Shown: piece after piece, positions 11,831-24,240 of the stretch
How the letters are laid out: each line of letters begins with the position of its first letter
Numbering within the stretch: position 1 is the first letter of the stretch
NCBI GenBank assembly: GCA_030710605.1
Contig: CP092886.1
Span: 55,581,956 to 55,645,955 of the forward strand
DNA: 64,000 nt
Source of the DNA: Cordylochernes scorpioides
Taxonomy: Eukaryota > Arthropoda > Arachnida > Pseudoscorpiones > Chernetidae
Direction: 5' to 3'
Notes under the pieces: model-generated
Databases searched by the model: none
The model's input: only the letters and a program-made list of their open reading frames with translations
Told to the model about the DNA's origin: nothing
Translations under genes and position numbers: made by a program

Positions 11831-12208
11831 AGGAGCTTTATAGTCTTTATTAAAATATTTCTTAACAAATGTTCTTTTTTTACATATCTGCTACGAGTAT
11901 CTTGTCTTGTCTTCAATATATGACGATTTATGCCTTATCATAAAGACAATATATACACAATATATATGTTTTTTACATTTTATATTTTATTGCTAAATAT
12001 GCCACATTAGTGTATATGTTGTTTTCAATATATAACGCGTCCTACCCTACTGATTAAACATTATATAATCACAATATATAGAGACTTTCTTCTTTTTGCA
12101 TGGATGTATTTTTTCTAAATATGCCACGAGTTAGTATTGTGTCTATATTGTGTCTTCCTATATCACTGTTAATTAAGAATGTATATAGAGAAACTTTCTA
12201 CTTTATAT

Positions 12209-12436
12209 CACACACACACACACACAAAAACCTTTATTAAGACACACTGGTCTTACAGAGGATTCTCCTTGGGGTTACAAGACGGAGAAACCTATGAAAG
12301 TGGGAGATATACAAAGGGGTAAAAATGGAGAAATATTATATACACATGATAAATATATACAGATTATTATTTGAATGATCCTATGGAAAATAAGAATATG
12401 GATGGAAGAAGTGGAGAGCGAAAAGAGGAAAAAAAC
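12209..12436 (-). mobile_element. (GT)n-tailed retroposon, copy 1 (longest)
   Basis: Read on the minus strand, it ends in TTAATAAAGGTTTTTGTGTG with a (GT)9 tail. It is flanked by a 14-base target-site duplication, TTCTACTTTATATC, at 12196-12209 and 12437-12450. The same 3' end recurs at 23.85 and 24.87 kb with shorter 5' ends, the pattern left by 5' truncation during target-primed reverse transcription. It codes for nothing; it is a LINE 3' end or a SINE mobilised by one. Confidence 0.8.
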
Positions 12437-12450
12437 TTCTACTTTATATC

Positions 12451-13782
12451 TATAAATACCTCTATCGTTAGATCGGTGTGGCATTAAGTACAGCATGTTA
12501 CCTCCACTAACTGACTCTAGCTACCTAACTGCTGAGATAATGTACACTATCTAGGCTCTATAGCCAATTCTAAAACATTTCATATTGAGATGGTCTTATT
12601 GTTCAATATGTCATTTAAATGTGCTTGAGATGTTTCCCCGATATATCATTATTCTTACTCTACTTCTAAGATAATAAGTTTTTCTTATCTTTGGTTTAGT
12701 GTTCCTAAATCAATTCTTGGACGTTGAGCAATTTACGTCTTTCAATTGATTTTTGAGGTCTTATTGTAAACGTCTTCTGTTTGGATTCCTAATCTGTTAT
12801 GCGTTTCAAATGTTTAGAAATTTAAGATTTGATCAAGGGGAGAACACACAATCTAGGAGGTTATAATATTCTCTGGGCAAGTGCCCCCCCCCCCCCCCCC
12901 CTCACAAATACATAATATATGTGATGTATAAATTTAATGATGGTTGAATTTTTCACAATATTTTTTATATTACACATTATTATATGATCCCCATATTGCA
13001 CATTGCGTTGGTATTTTAATAGCTATAAAGTAGAATTACTTTAAACAATTTCTATACTTTATCCCTTCAGATCAAATCTCCCGGTGATCGTGTTCTTTAA
13101 AGCAGTAAATTCTTATGTTCTATATATAGAGTGATATTGTGCCTCCAAATACATTTCAGTATATACAGGAAGTGGCTTCTTTAATACTCTACATATATTT
13201 GTCTTAGTTTCTCAAAGTAAGTGAGTGTAGGTAGATAGTAATGTGCTAGCGTTGATTTCGAACCAACACAAATATAAAAACATTTTAACGCGCTTATATT
13301 AGTTGGGAGAGAAAAATAGTCTTTATATTTATTTCTATTTAAGAGAACGGCGTCTTATGATAGTGAAACTAAAGTTGCTAAGAAAGTATGCTCCATCTGT
13401 CGTAAAAAATAACTTCTTTCTCTTAATTTATCAAACTGATCAAAGTGCAATTTTACTTTTGTACTATTTCTTCATTTCTTTTTGTTCATTTATTATATTC
13501 ATTTTATTTGAAGATATTCATATTTTTGCTTCTTCTCCACTATAAAGAGCCGCACAGTTGTCCCATATCTATTTCTCTATAACTTGAACATATAAAGTAG
13601 GTGAATGGAATGTAAGTATCCAAGCAGATAGTGAAGTAAAGCATTGATTGAACCACCTTAAAGGCCAGAATCGCACTTCTGCAAATGAACACGCAGTGAT
13701 GCCAATATAAAATCAGGACGAGAATACTGTTGCTAGGAAGAAAAAGCTGAAAAGATACTTGAAGGTAAATCACAGAAATTGA
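12451..13782. other. no gene seen; AT-rich spacer with an 18-C run
   Basis: Contains a poly(C) run at 12884-12901. The piece 12990-13075 resembles the AAACAATTTCTAT repeat edge seen near 1.5 kb. Nothing else recognised. Confidence 0.5.
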
Positions 13783-13975
13783 CTTGATATCCTACTGAGT
13801 CGACGAGCTGAACTTCGGCCAGAATAGTGTTTCTGCCATTGAACAAGTTCGATGGCTGATGTAAGCCAGGTATTGACAGGAGAGATGTATGTAGATGCTG
13901 TAACCTGATTCCAACAAAACCTAACTCGATATCCTGCTAGGTCAGGCCGCGAACTCCGGTGTTTGCCAGGACGTC
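13783..13975. repeat. degenerate duplication, period about 143 bases
   Basis: TTGATATCCTACTGAGTCGA with GCTGAACTTCGGCCAG near 13783 is echoed by CTCGATATCCTGCTAGGTCA with GCGAACTCCGGTG near 13926. Two diverged copies only; origin unknown. Confidence 0.5.
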
Positions 13976-15774
13976 TTGGAACGTCTCACCCCCCGCCCCT
14001 GTATTTGTTTGCGCCTCCCTCCCCTCCCCTTCCTATTTGTTTCTTTTTCTTCTTTTTTTGGCTAACTTGCACCGCTTAGCTTCTTTATTTATCCTAGGGG
14101 TTCATCAGCCTTTTTTATTATGCTATTGCACCATACTCTTTCCTAATTAATTTCAACATATTTTCTAGAAATTCATTTAGAATTTCACTATTTAAAAAAA
14201 AAGCGCTTCAAAAGACCATCACTTATGTTCCGTCTTATATATGTCTTATCCTATTAGACTGTCTCTTTCTCTCTCTTAGTGGTAAGTGTGGCATAATCTT
14301 ATACCCAACCCTTATTCTTGGAAGCTCCATCCCATTATCACATAGTGATGGAGAGAGAAATGTTCCTAATGTGAGTGTTGTAACAACCAACCACTAGGAG
14401 AACAGTGACGTAGCCATTATAGAGACAGCTGGGGCCATGGAAGCAGTCTTGGACATCTCCAGCCCAGAAGGTGATGGATCTTCAGAGAAATAAATGTCAA
14501 GAATAATCACCCCGGTCCCGGGATGTCATGACCCTATAAGGAAACTTTCACCTCTTGCTTAAAAAATGGCGATGTTACATAGCATACCAATATGACGCAT
14601 AAAGAAATAACGTTCCCTTCAGAAACCATTTATTTAAAAGATAGTTTCAATATATTGAAGAGAAGCGTGTGTTGAAGCCTATCGTCTGAGGAAGAAGACT
14701 TAAAACATTTTCCAGAATATACATCCAACTGACCCACTTTATTTATTCGAATATTTCTTACATGTTTCTCTTCAATCCCATGTTCCGACTTCTAGACTGT
14801 GTTACATTTTGGATAAAAAATATTTATTAAATTTCAATATTTCGACGAGGCTGTTCGCCTATCTTCTTTTCGGAAAAATTCAAACTTCTTGTAAGCTTAT
14901 TATCCGCGTGATGCGCGCACGAGAAGTGTTGTTTTATATAATATATATATAGCGAAGTAATTTGACTATTTCTAAAACAAGTGGTAGCTATGGCGAAAGT
15001 AAATATTGTAGGATGATTCAAGAAACACATACACACCCAGTTCCTAATTAACACTATATTCTAAATGGATTCGAGCAATTGAATTGGCGAAACCTTATAT
15101 CGAGCAAATAATTCATGTGATCCTAATTTATTCAGGGCATTTAAACCTACTCGAGGTGATGAAGAGAAAGATTTGATGTCCTGAAAACAACCTTTCAACT
15201 CAGATTCTCTCTACGAATGAATAATTCTCACACACCAAAAAGTGAACATGACAATGTTATCTTGAGTACACTTTTATGTTGTAAAGTTTGGGATGTATTG
15301 AGATAGTCCATTTAAGGTTATTGTGTAAAAAATGAATCTACACAATATATAATCCTCATTTTTAGACATTTATAAGAGACATATATAACCGTGTTTTATT
15401 TCAACAACAACAAAAAAAAAAACCTTTTAGTCTTATACAGATTCTCCAAGCAGAAATGTAGGGGCCATGCAGGAATAACCGTGTTGTATTTCTATCGAAT
15501 GAAATTATTTCAAAATGGGTTTGGGATAAATCGTCTGCAGTCAAAACTTATCCATGCCGCGGAACGAGAGGTATATTCATTCCCCATTCCTTAAATGCTC
15601 ATTTGAGAAGTATGCTTTTTCATTCCTTTGATTGCCTTACCTTTTCTCTTCTTCATTCTCAACTCTCTATTTTCTTTCTTTTCCCCACACATTTTAATGT
15701 ACATTCACGTAAATTCGACCTGAAATGCCCATTTCTTCATTTTTCGGTGAGCCTCATTGGTCACCTTGTAGGTC
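13976..15774. other. no gene seen
   Basis: AT-rich spacer with pyrimidine-rich patches (13990-14100). No feature I can support. Confidence 0.5.
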
Positions 15775-15845
15775 ATTGAAGTACAGCCTCCACAACGCTG
15801 ACGAGAGCCAATAGGATGAAACGCGTACTTGGTTGGTTTCACTTG
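15775..15845 (+). repeat. type C Penelope-like fragment with decayed hammerhead-like core
   Basis: CTGACGA (15798-15804) is followed by GAGCCAATAGGAT and GAAACGCG (from 15818). Upstream ACAGCCTCCACAAC matches the upstream flank at 51.4 kb. Stem II has lost base pairs here, so this copy is probably inactive. Confidence 0.55.
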
Positions 15846-15989
15846 ATTTATAAAAAATGGGTTGGGGCCAAAGTAGTGGAGTGAGGTTATAAACTCTAAG
15901 GTTCAGTTATATAAATTACGAAAGAAGGCTCTTTGCAGTCTAAAAAACTAATTTGAAACGGCTGAGGTCATGCCTTGACAATCATTCCT

Positions 15990-16310
15990 TCCTTATATAA
16001 GGATCTCCCCGGCGAGGACATTGCGGTTGGAGCTAGACGTGAGACGCCTCCCCCAGTATTGCTGTCAACAACAATCCGCTCGGCTGTCACTCTGCTGACA
16101 AAACGCCTGTCACTCCGAGGGAATTTTTGCTGTAAAATCTTCTTATTGTTTTTAAAGAAGAGCCCGGGCCACACCCGACACCACGATGTTAATTGGAGGC
16201 AGCCCCGTGGTGGTGGACAATGCCCCCCGAAGCGCCCCGCAACATTATCTTATCAAGCCGTATGTCAGGGGCTCGTTTACTTTCCCAGCGTCACTATCGG
16301 TGTTTATTTA
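15990..16310. promoter_or_regulatory. GC-rich repeat-free island
   Basis: A GC-richer block without recognisable repeats or trustworthy ORF. The frames of 112 and 74 codons overlap each other and look incidental. It is a candidate conserved noncoding element; cross-species alignment would decide. Confidence 0.3.
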
Positions 16311-16639
16311 TAAGAAGAAACTTCTTCTACACAAACTTGGCTGTATCAGAAGGAGCTAGCCCACTTGGGCGGTGGCTGATGGCAGATCGAGAGCCTCGAA
16401 ATCAGATAGAACTTTGAAGAAATGAGAACATTTATTTTTAGCACGGGATCAAACAAACACACACAAATAAATAAAAAATATCTCTCTCTTGCGCTGGGAC
16501 CTATTTAAAAAATGTCTAAAAATAGAAATTTTGAGCCCATTTGAATTAAAAGTTTTCAGAATGAAGAATGATATAGAATTCTTCTTCCATTTGTATAAAT
16601 ATGACCAGAATATTTTTACATGTATAGTATATATAAAAA

Positions 16640-16865
16640 TCTTGTGGTCATAAAAAATCGCATATATGTACCAAAGATGGCACCTCTCCCTTTAAAATGC
16701 AGTAAAACAATGCATTTGGTTTATCATCCCAATACAAATCGTAATGGTGGTGATAGAGAATAAGCCACGACACCGGTTTTGACAAATTCAGACAAACTTG
16801 TTTATCGTGGTTTGGACTTTGGCCCTCATCAGTACTGGGGCGTCGTCGATCTCATAGCATCCATC
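16640..16865 (-). mobile_element. type C2 Penelope-like fragment
   Basis: Shares with 29.5-29.8 kb the order: ATGTACCAAAGATGGC-like start, AATGCATTTGGTTTATCA, GTAATGGTGGTGATAGAGAA, TAAGCCACGACACCGGTTTT, then the ribozyme-like core on the minus strand. Single arm only. Confidence 0.7.
16797..16838 (-). ncRNA. hammerhead-like core, type C2 copy 1
   Basis: Minus strand: CTGATGA (16826-16832), a perfect 4-bp stem II GGGC/GTCC with CAAA loop (one G-U pair), then CAAACC where GAAACC is expected. One core G therefore appears lost or changed, and stem III (ACCACGAT) is damaged. Likely a dead copy of the motif that is better preserved at 29.7 kb. Confidence 0.5.
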
Positions 16866-18470
16866 AAGAGGAATTATGAAATCGTTTGAATTGATTGCTT
16901 CGAATTGCTTGAGTGACACACACACACAACACTATTTTAATTATTTTTTAAATATTAAAATATAATTTTAATAATATTTTTGATATTATAAATAATTTAA
17001 TTAATCAACGGGTTATTTTTTTACGTTTTGTTACTCATCAGCTTTCTCGCATTGTCTCTGTTCTTTCATGTAAACAAGTTGATAATTGTTTTGATGAAAA
17101 CAAATTGCCTTGTCATCATCATGTTTATCTTCCCTCATCATTCTATGTGACAATAGTATTAATTTACTTATTGGGTAACATGTTGAAGCTGGGGCAGAAG
17201 TAAAAACTTGAGTGACGTAATTCTTTGTAGCGAATGGCTGAGCTGTTGACATCCTCAAATACATAGAAATGCTCTCGAGCATGATGCATCTACATTTCCA
17301 ATATGTTTTTCAACGACTAAGATAGATCTGTAAGCACAATAATAAAATTGTAAAAGAATAATACTAAGGCAATGTATTCAAAAGAGAAATGTACAGAAAT
17401 AACAAACATATTTGAATCATCAGAATAAAATGTCAAAGAGCAAACAATCGGATTTTATTTGTTGTAAATCTGGACGAGAGAAGAAAAACCAAAGTAAATT
17501 CCGTAATCTCCAAATCCCATTCCGTAAAATTACCCGGCATGGCATACATTGATTTGTGTGGATTTTATTTGCCTAAAGCACGCGGTACCTAGAGAATTTT
17601 AGGCTTAGGAAAACTTCTAAAAAGGAGTTTAATGGCCTGAACATCCCTGTTTTCAGAGAATATTTCCACCTTTAAATTTAAAATTCTTTTGGTTATTATT
17701 TAAACATGGTCTATACTTTCTTAAATAAATTTATTCTACTTTGTTTGTCATTGTTTTTCCTCTTAAAAAAGGCATTTATAAGATTGCTTTCTCTCCTATG
17801 ACAAGGCCACATTTAATCGAGTATCCTATATGTCTTGTTTGACGGCCACATATTCCAATAGTGGTAATAAAAAGCTCAGCAACATATGTAAGGAATTTCG
17901 AGTAACTTCGCTTTAATTTTAAAGGAAGAAAGCAATGTTTATTTTAGGGAGCGATGTATCAAAATTCGGGGCCAGTACCAAAAGGAAAAAAAAGTTTCGG
18001 GAAAAAAATGACAGATAAAAGATAAAGTTAGGCCAATGTGACCGTGGAAATGTACGCGACAAATTCATATTTGGGTTAATTTCTCTTGCTCCACTGGGTA
18101 TTTAGGTGCAGGGCGGTGCTTTATGGAAATTGAAACTGTTTCGAATTATCTCCTGATTAGTAATTCTTCAGCATGACTTCTTTTTTAAATTTGTTCTAAA
18201 TGATCTTTAAGTCTCTTTATAAACATTAATGCCAGTCATGAATACAGTATCACTAATAATTCATCCTCAGAACCTATATTTGTTTTGGTATACCCAAGAG
18301 TAGGACTATGGAAAAAGAATGACACTGATCTCAGAATTTGATAATCAATAAGAATGATGCCTCCAGATTTGACATATCATTTTTGAAACATTAACTTATG
18401 TAAACGGTCGCTGATCAGAATTGGCTCATAATTATCAATTCATCTCTCATTCACTTCGTTTTGTTTTGTC
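16866..18470. other. no gene seen; AT-rich spacer
   Basis: Nothing recognised beyond AT-rich low-complexity runs near 16930-17000. Confidence 0.5.
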
Positions 18471-18477
18471 ACTGATG

Positions 18478-18809
18478 TGCCCATAGTAGCTATTATTGTG
18501 GGGGATCGGTGGAATGGTAGTCTAAACTATTGGGTTTCGACCACTACGACCCGGGATCGAATCCCGCATTGGGCACTTTTTCTAATTAAAAAAATGCTCC
18601 AATGGCCCCCGAATCTTGCAAAAATTCCAACCCCACCAGCGAATGCAAGTAACCAAACGGGGCTCTGGCACATTTTTAAGTGCAAAGTCGAACTGCTTTT
18701 CACATGTGTAGACATGTGGTGCAATTACAGTCAAAGCAGTCGCTAACTTCTACCCACCATGATAATCATGGCCTGTACCACGTGTACTAGGGATAAAAAA
18801 AAATTGCAA
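18478..18809 (+). mobile_element. tRNA-derived SINE candidate
   Basis: The tRNA-like head has an A-box-like GATCGGTGGAATGG (about 18503) and a B box GGGATCGAATCCC (about 18552-18564). A T-run follows, then a roughly 200-base body ending GTACTAGGGATAAAAAAAAA. A possible 7-base target duplication ACTGATG flanks it (18471-18477 and 18810-18816). The head could still fold partly as a tRNA. The short A tail and the body unrelated to a tRNA argue for a SINE rather than a functional tRNA gene. Confidence 0.7.
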
Positions 18810-18816
18810 ACTGATG

Positions 18817-20129
18817 CTGATCGGATTTCTCTCATTATCGATCATGCAATATTATTTATCTTTACTTAGAAATGTGGTAATTCTCTGGCCATCACCACCG
18901 GTTCACTTGGCTCAACCGGCATAACGGAGGCCATCCCCGTTCAATCGCTTCTTAGTTTCAGCCTAAGTATGGTCCATTATATGACCGCCTATAGTTTGAT
19001 CCGTGTGGATATTCTTACTTCTCAAACGATCTGTAATTTTGAAGTCAATAACTAATCTTCTTATTGTGTATTTTAGTATTCACTTTTTAATGAGATTCCT
19101 GTCAAAAACTTCCTTTATACGATATCGTTCTCTATATAACGAACATTTGCCTCCATTCCTCTTTTTTATTTTCTTTTAATTCGGATCCGTATTATACAAC
19201 ACCTTTTTTTTTTCTATTTGTTTTCCTAGAAATTGGTCTAGATACGCAACTGTATTCATCTTCCTCTATAGTTTAAAGTGCTAGATAACCCCTTTTGAAA
19301 TTCATATAACATGATTTTTTTTTTAAATATTTACAATAATTACATATGTTTTTTTTTTAATCAATTCTTTATTCTTCTCTCTGTTAAATGAGTTTTTTTT
19401 TTATTAAATAGATATTTTTAATGAATATATATGAAATCTTGCTGAATCCATAGGAAATTCTTGATTCTGATTTGGCAAAATGTCTATAGAAATTTCTGGA
19501 ATGTTTAGCTTCTCGGTTACACCTGCTGTCAGCAAAGACTTACCTTGGCTAAATAGTCATCCACCCAATCTACAACTTTGTCAACAAGTTCAGTTTGCTT
19601 ATGCGTAAAATTTTCAGCATCATTTTACAAATAGGCTGATAATTTTATGTTGGTGATTTTATTTGAATTGAAGAAAAACACAAATCTATATTTAATGACA
19701 AAAAAGATTTCGTAGAAAATTCGGGAATTAGTCTCAAACCATTTTGAAACTTGAGATTTTTTATAAAGGTAGCGTATATCTCCATATTATTCCTTGTGAG
19801 GCATCATTTGACAAATTATATGTTGTAAATACCAAGATGTCTATACGTATGGTGGAGTGTAGGGTTCACATCCAACGAATGGAGTGTACGTAAATATATT
19901 AAGTTAAAAGATATATGTTTATGAGAGATATGCATTATATGTATGATATATGTATGATTTTAGATTAAAAAATCTCATTGAAAACAAAAAGCATGTATAT
20001 CTGATATTATCAGATTTGAAATCAGATTGTTTTTTTTTTTATGTTGTTTTTGCAACAGTTTTCAATAGCCATACATTATTGGCACATAGAGTTCTACTCT
20101 CTCTATGTGTGAACAATGCTAGCAATAGT
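18817..20129. other. no gene seen; AT-rich spacer
   Basis: T-rich runs and AT spacer. Nothing supportable. Confidence 0.5.
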
Positions 20130-20370
20130 TGTTATCGACAAAGGGTGGATGTGCAACCGGCGAGTTGCAGGCGAGAGCGGGGGAGTGCAGTGGCTGAGTG
20201 ACCCGACCCTAATTATCCCATCAAGCCCGCGCAGGAAGTGCCAATAATTAAGCTGAGACAAATTAGCCGGCGCTGAATGGGTTCTGATTTGTGACTCTGG
20301 TTGAACGGCCTTGGCTTCTTCGTTCTTCCTCTGAGCCTATAGGTTGTAGGGTAGCGAGGCAGCATTCATC
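20130..20370. promoter_or_regulatory. GC-richer repeat-free block with ATTA motifs
   Basis: Contains CTAATTATCC, CCAATAATTAAGCTGAG and CAAATTAGCCGG within a GC-richer context (20205-20275). These clustered homeodomain-type words suggest an enhancer-like conserved element. No alignment available. Confidence 0.3.
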
Positions 20371-21360
20371 CCTTAAGCGAAACAAGTGAAAAAGCAAGCT
20401 TAAAATTAACTTCTTTATAACTTTTCATCACCGCTTATTGCAATTTTTTTTCAAGATCCCTGTCCCATATTGACATGCTGTATATAACGCTATTTTCTTG
20501 AGAGTGTAGATTGTACATGGGCTCATAGTAATGCTTAAACAAAGTTTTACTGTACATTTCAAAATTCTCTTATAACCATTGCTAGAAAGCACGATCCAAT
20601 ATTTAAAAATATATATTTCAAGACATAGCCCCTCCTGTGGCATCATATCTACCAATTACTTGATATGTTATGCTTTCTAACTTCATCTCCCAAATAAACT
20701 TCCAAGGTATTTCTGGACGCCTCTGTAGTCTGGGTTATTAGTGCGGGTACCAACGATTAACTAAATGATTGTGTTAATAAAGAAAATAACAAAAGATTGC
20801 GTCTATTGATGCAATAGATGTGTAAAGGTAAGCTAATGCCATTTTAAAGAGTGTTGTTAGAAAAAGAGCTGACTCCATGTTGAATGCCCTTATTTAGCAG
20901 CGTGCTGAACGAAGCCTCCATTTCACCATTTCCTCCTGACGTTCACCCTGATGACTAAACAAACGAGATTTAGGACCTGTCGCGCTTGCTGTCGGGGTGG
21001 CCTAGGACCTTTGGACCGTTGCGCCCTTGCTCAACAAATCTCTTCATTTTTGTACAAATATTTAACCCTAAAAATAACGCCATAAATTTGCTCTTTTTTT
21101 CCCCACCCAAAAAAAAAAAAAAAATCTCAGACTTGCTTTGCATTTGTTCTTTTTTTTCCCTTATGTTGGAAAACGCTCGTGATATTCAACAATAACTAAT
21201 AATATAATTTTCAAATCTCCGTGATTGTCTATCTTTTTGGGATTAGTTTCAAATTTAAAAAAATATGGTCTTGAAAAGCTTTTTAAAGGAAGAGCCTAAT
21301 CTCTCCATCGCTTTATCAAAAACTAACAGATATTTTTTATCGCTCACTATCGATGAATTG
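20371..21360. other. no gene seen
   Basis: Mostly AT-rich, with a short GC-richer repeat-free patch at 20890-21010 and a poly(A) run near 21110-21123. Confidence 0.5.
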
Positions 21361-22090
21361 TTGGTCCCAGGCGATATAGAATAGCCCTATGCACATATAA
21401 ACCGAGGCGTGAACGCCTCCATCATTCACATAAGGTCGTACTCTAAGACGTTTTTAAGAAAAGAAGTCTTCACTGTCTTCCCCGAAACGTCACTTTAGGC
21501 TTCAGGTTGGATGGGTAGTTGTTACATGCCTGGTGCCGAGCAGAAATGTCGGGTGAATTAAGACAAAAAAATGATATGTGTGTTTCACAATTGGAGCCAA
21601 ACAAAGGCTCCTCTGTTTATTCAGCCCTGGGGCCAAAATAGAGAACAATCCGTTCTCCTCCAAAGAGGAACTCGAAGGGACGAGAGCGAGGCTGATGGCT
21701 CGGTCACAATGGACCTTATTCTTTTATTCAAATTGTCGAGGGTGTCAATGGTGCATAGGCCGGGTCGTGTCACGCTAAATATAGGAAGTGCCATTTAAAA
21801 CAGCACATCTGCCGCTTGCTTGACTCTGCTGTACGTTTATTTGACAAGCAAGAGCCAATAAGTGAAGGAAATAGCGGAAAAAACTCCAAAAAAAGAAAAC
21901 GCGACCGACCTTCCGATCTCGCCACTGAGAATCAAATCAGTGTCCTGTGGAAACCACATTTGTCCCCTGTGTTCGGGAACACAATTAGCGCCCATGTTTT
22001 GTGTTGGCTTCATTTAGTTTTATGCCCGGATGGAAATGCAATCAATTTCTCATCACCCAACTGAGTTCCTCCAAGATTCCCTCCTCTTTC
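21361..22090. promoter_or_regulatory. moderately GC-rich repeat-free block
   Basis: High-complexity sequence with overlapping short frames of up to 82 codons in several phases and no recognisable protein. Candidate conserved noncoding element. Confidence 0.25.
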
Positions 22091-23696
22091 TCTCTCACTT
22101 CGCTCGAATGTCACAGCCATAGTTTCCGATTAATAATTTATGGTCATTGGGGTAAAATGGCCAATTTTTATAAATTTATTGCCGTATATTTAATGATAAT
22201 ATAGAGTGTAATAATTTTAAAAAGAATGATATATATATATATTGCGTTTTCTATAATGAAAGATTGCCAGGTTTTCGTGTTCAATCCGTGCCGATCATAT
22301 TTAATTGGGACATTTTTTTATTTATAATTCAAAAATTTATAATTTTCTTAATTTTAAATGTTGAAAAGCCTATCTAAAGCCATTCCCTAATCTTTGAAAA
22401 AGACCGAAATCATTTTTTAAAATGCCAATTACAAGGAAATTTTATAAAATAGTATTTAGAAAGAGTTAGCTGATATTTAGTAAAGTTTTCAAGAGAGTTC
22501 ATAACACGCCGAGAACAAAGGAAACAGGATTTTCATATTGTTTTTTTGCCATAGGTTTGTAGATACTTATCGATCTATGACCAGAGTTCTTGTCCTTCAC
22601 CAATCTCTCAGAACACTTATTCCCTTCGAGTTTCTGTTCAAACGTGAGGGAATCAAGACCGTCTTAAATTCTGAGCTTCCCGAAAATCAGGAAGTTTAAG
22701 GAATGAGGAAGTGAGCAAAGTCCACTTAGCACAGAGCAAGTGCCGGATTTATGAGTTGACAAGGCTGAGGTCTTCGCCCTTCTGCGTGCGGGGCGCATCT
22801 GGACTTGTCCAGCGGCGCATCTTACAAGCCTGCAGTAAGGCGTGAGTTTGGGAATCCTCTCATCCATCCATTTTATCCATATTCGAACCTTCTTTAGTCA
22901 TTCTAAAATATTGACCAAGATAATCTAGGACTAAATAAAGATTTCCAGATTCCATTTCTACTATATCTTATACAAATTTTGATAGACAGTTTTCAAAATG
23001 TGTGCGTGGTGTGCAGATTTAGACATACTTAGGTATATGAGACTTATTTCACAGTGTTTCTCAGGAGTCTTAAACATCTCTATATATTCCTCTACCTATC
23101 TGAATATCCCGAACATAGTAAAAAATAACAAAAGACTTTTTATTAAGCCATTTCTCCTTGTCTCGGATTCCAAGAAAGAAAAAAAAAAGAATCAGTAAGT
23201 GTATAAATAGGTAAATCTGCTATATGCAGTTTTGATGGAGATGCATGACAAGCATTTCTATTAATCTTCTTCTTTATTTTTTACGATATTCTCTGCTGAA
23301 CTGGCAGACAAAAGCTCTCGTCGGCCAATAAATCAGACAGAAGTGTTGACTTGTTGCGATGATAGGCTTGTGGGGTACAACGAATCAGTTGGTTCTATCC
23401 GACGCATCAGGTAAAGACAACGTGCAAAAACTTCTAAATACTTTAATGTCAGCAGCCGTTCTACGGGATCTAAATGATGCCAACAGGAAATGATTCAGTG
23501 TGTCGTCTTATAACAGTAGTTACTTGACCGGTCAAAGAGACGAAGGACTTGTGGCTGCTTGGAACTCGGACCTGAATATCCCGGCGTCAGTCCGACAGCA
23601 TTTGATAATTTGATAGAGTAGAATAGGTTTACAGATTCAAAAATTATCACATTTGGGATTTGATAACAACAAAGTAACACTTTTTATAAATATTTA
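22091..23696. other. no gene seen
   Basis: AT-rich spacer with a small GC-richer patch at 22720-22860. Nothing supportable. Confidence 0.5.
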
Positions 23697-23737
23697 TATA
23701 AAAAATAGACACTTCAGCCAGTTGGAGCTTTTTTATT

Positions 23738-23780
23738 TTCTCAACGTTTCGACAAAAATCTTTTGTCTTCGTCAGGAGAA
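23738..23780 (-). ncRNA. hammerhead-like core, type A copy 2, left arm
   Basis: Minus strand: TTCTC (23776-23780), CTGACGA (23769-23775), extra A, stem II GAC/GTC, GAAA (23747-23750), palindromic ACGT as stem III, U17, and GAGAA (23738-23742) closing stem I with five pairs. All universally conserved hammerhead bases are present. Confidence 0.6.
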
Positions 23781-23853
23781 GTAAATAATAGTTAGAAATC
23801 TATATAATAATCTTTGTGATTATTATTATTATATTACTTTATATATATTTATT

Positions 23854-23990
23854 ATCTGTATATATTTACCAAATGTATATAATCTTTCTCCATTTTTTAT
23901 TTCCCACTTTCATAGGTTTCTCCGTTTTGTAACCCCAAGGAGAATCCTCTGTAAGACCTGTGTGTCTTAATAAAGGCTTTTGTGTGTGTG
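23854..23990 (+). mobile_element. (GT)n-tailed retroposon, copy 2, nested in the type A element
   Basis: The 3' end (TTAATAAAGGCTTTTGTGTG) matches the other copies. It is flanked by a 14-base duplication of an AT-only word, TATATATATTTATT (23840-23853 and 23991-24004). It is 5'-truncated relative to the 12.2 kb copy. The duplication is low-complexity, so slightly less certain than the other two. Confidence 0.75.
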
Positions 23991-24197
23991 TATATATATT
24001 TATTTCTTTTTTACTTAATTTATTATAATTTTATTATTATATATTTTATTTCCAAGATCATAGTCTTCGACCAGTTTAATATTTGTTTTTGACTCGCGCT
24101 TTAGATGTTGTACTAAATTCGAAAAATCACGCGAGAACGCCCTTGCAAACCTCAGAACAATTTTTAACGCCTTGCCAAATGCTTTATTTTTATTTAC

Positions 24198-24240
24198 TTC
24201 TCCTGACGAAGACAAAAGATTTTCGTCGAAACATTGAGAA
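24198..24240 (+). ncRNA. hammerhead-like core, type A copy 2, right arm
   Basis: Plus strand: TTCTC (24198-24202), CTGACGA (24203-24209), extra A, stem II GAC/GTC, GAAA (24228-24231), then ACAT where ACGT is expected, U17, and GAGAA (24236-24240). The G-to-A change removes one of the two stem III pairs, so this arm may be weaker than the left one. Confidence 0.55.

Noticed and set aside
12884..12901. Poly(C) run as a feature of function
   Set aside because: Homopolymer only; could also be of inaccurate length in the assembly.
15975..16313. 112-codon open frame, plus strand
   Set aside because: Overlapped by open frames on both strands in a GC-rich block; no family resemblance.
18478..18580. 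Functional tRNA gene
   Set aside because: B box is good but the arms do not fold into a convincing cloverleaf, and a non-tRNA body with an A tail follows directly, so a SINE fits better.
21478..21500. Possible further hammerhead box (CCCCGAAACGTC)
   Set aside because: No CTGANGA box or stems at the right distance on either side.
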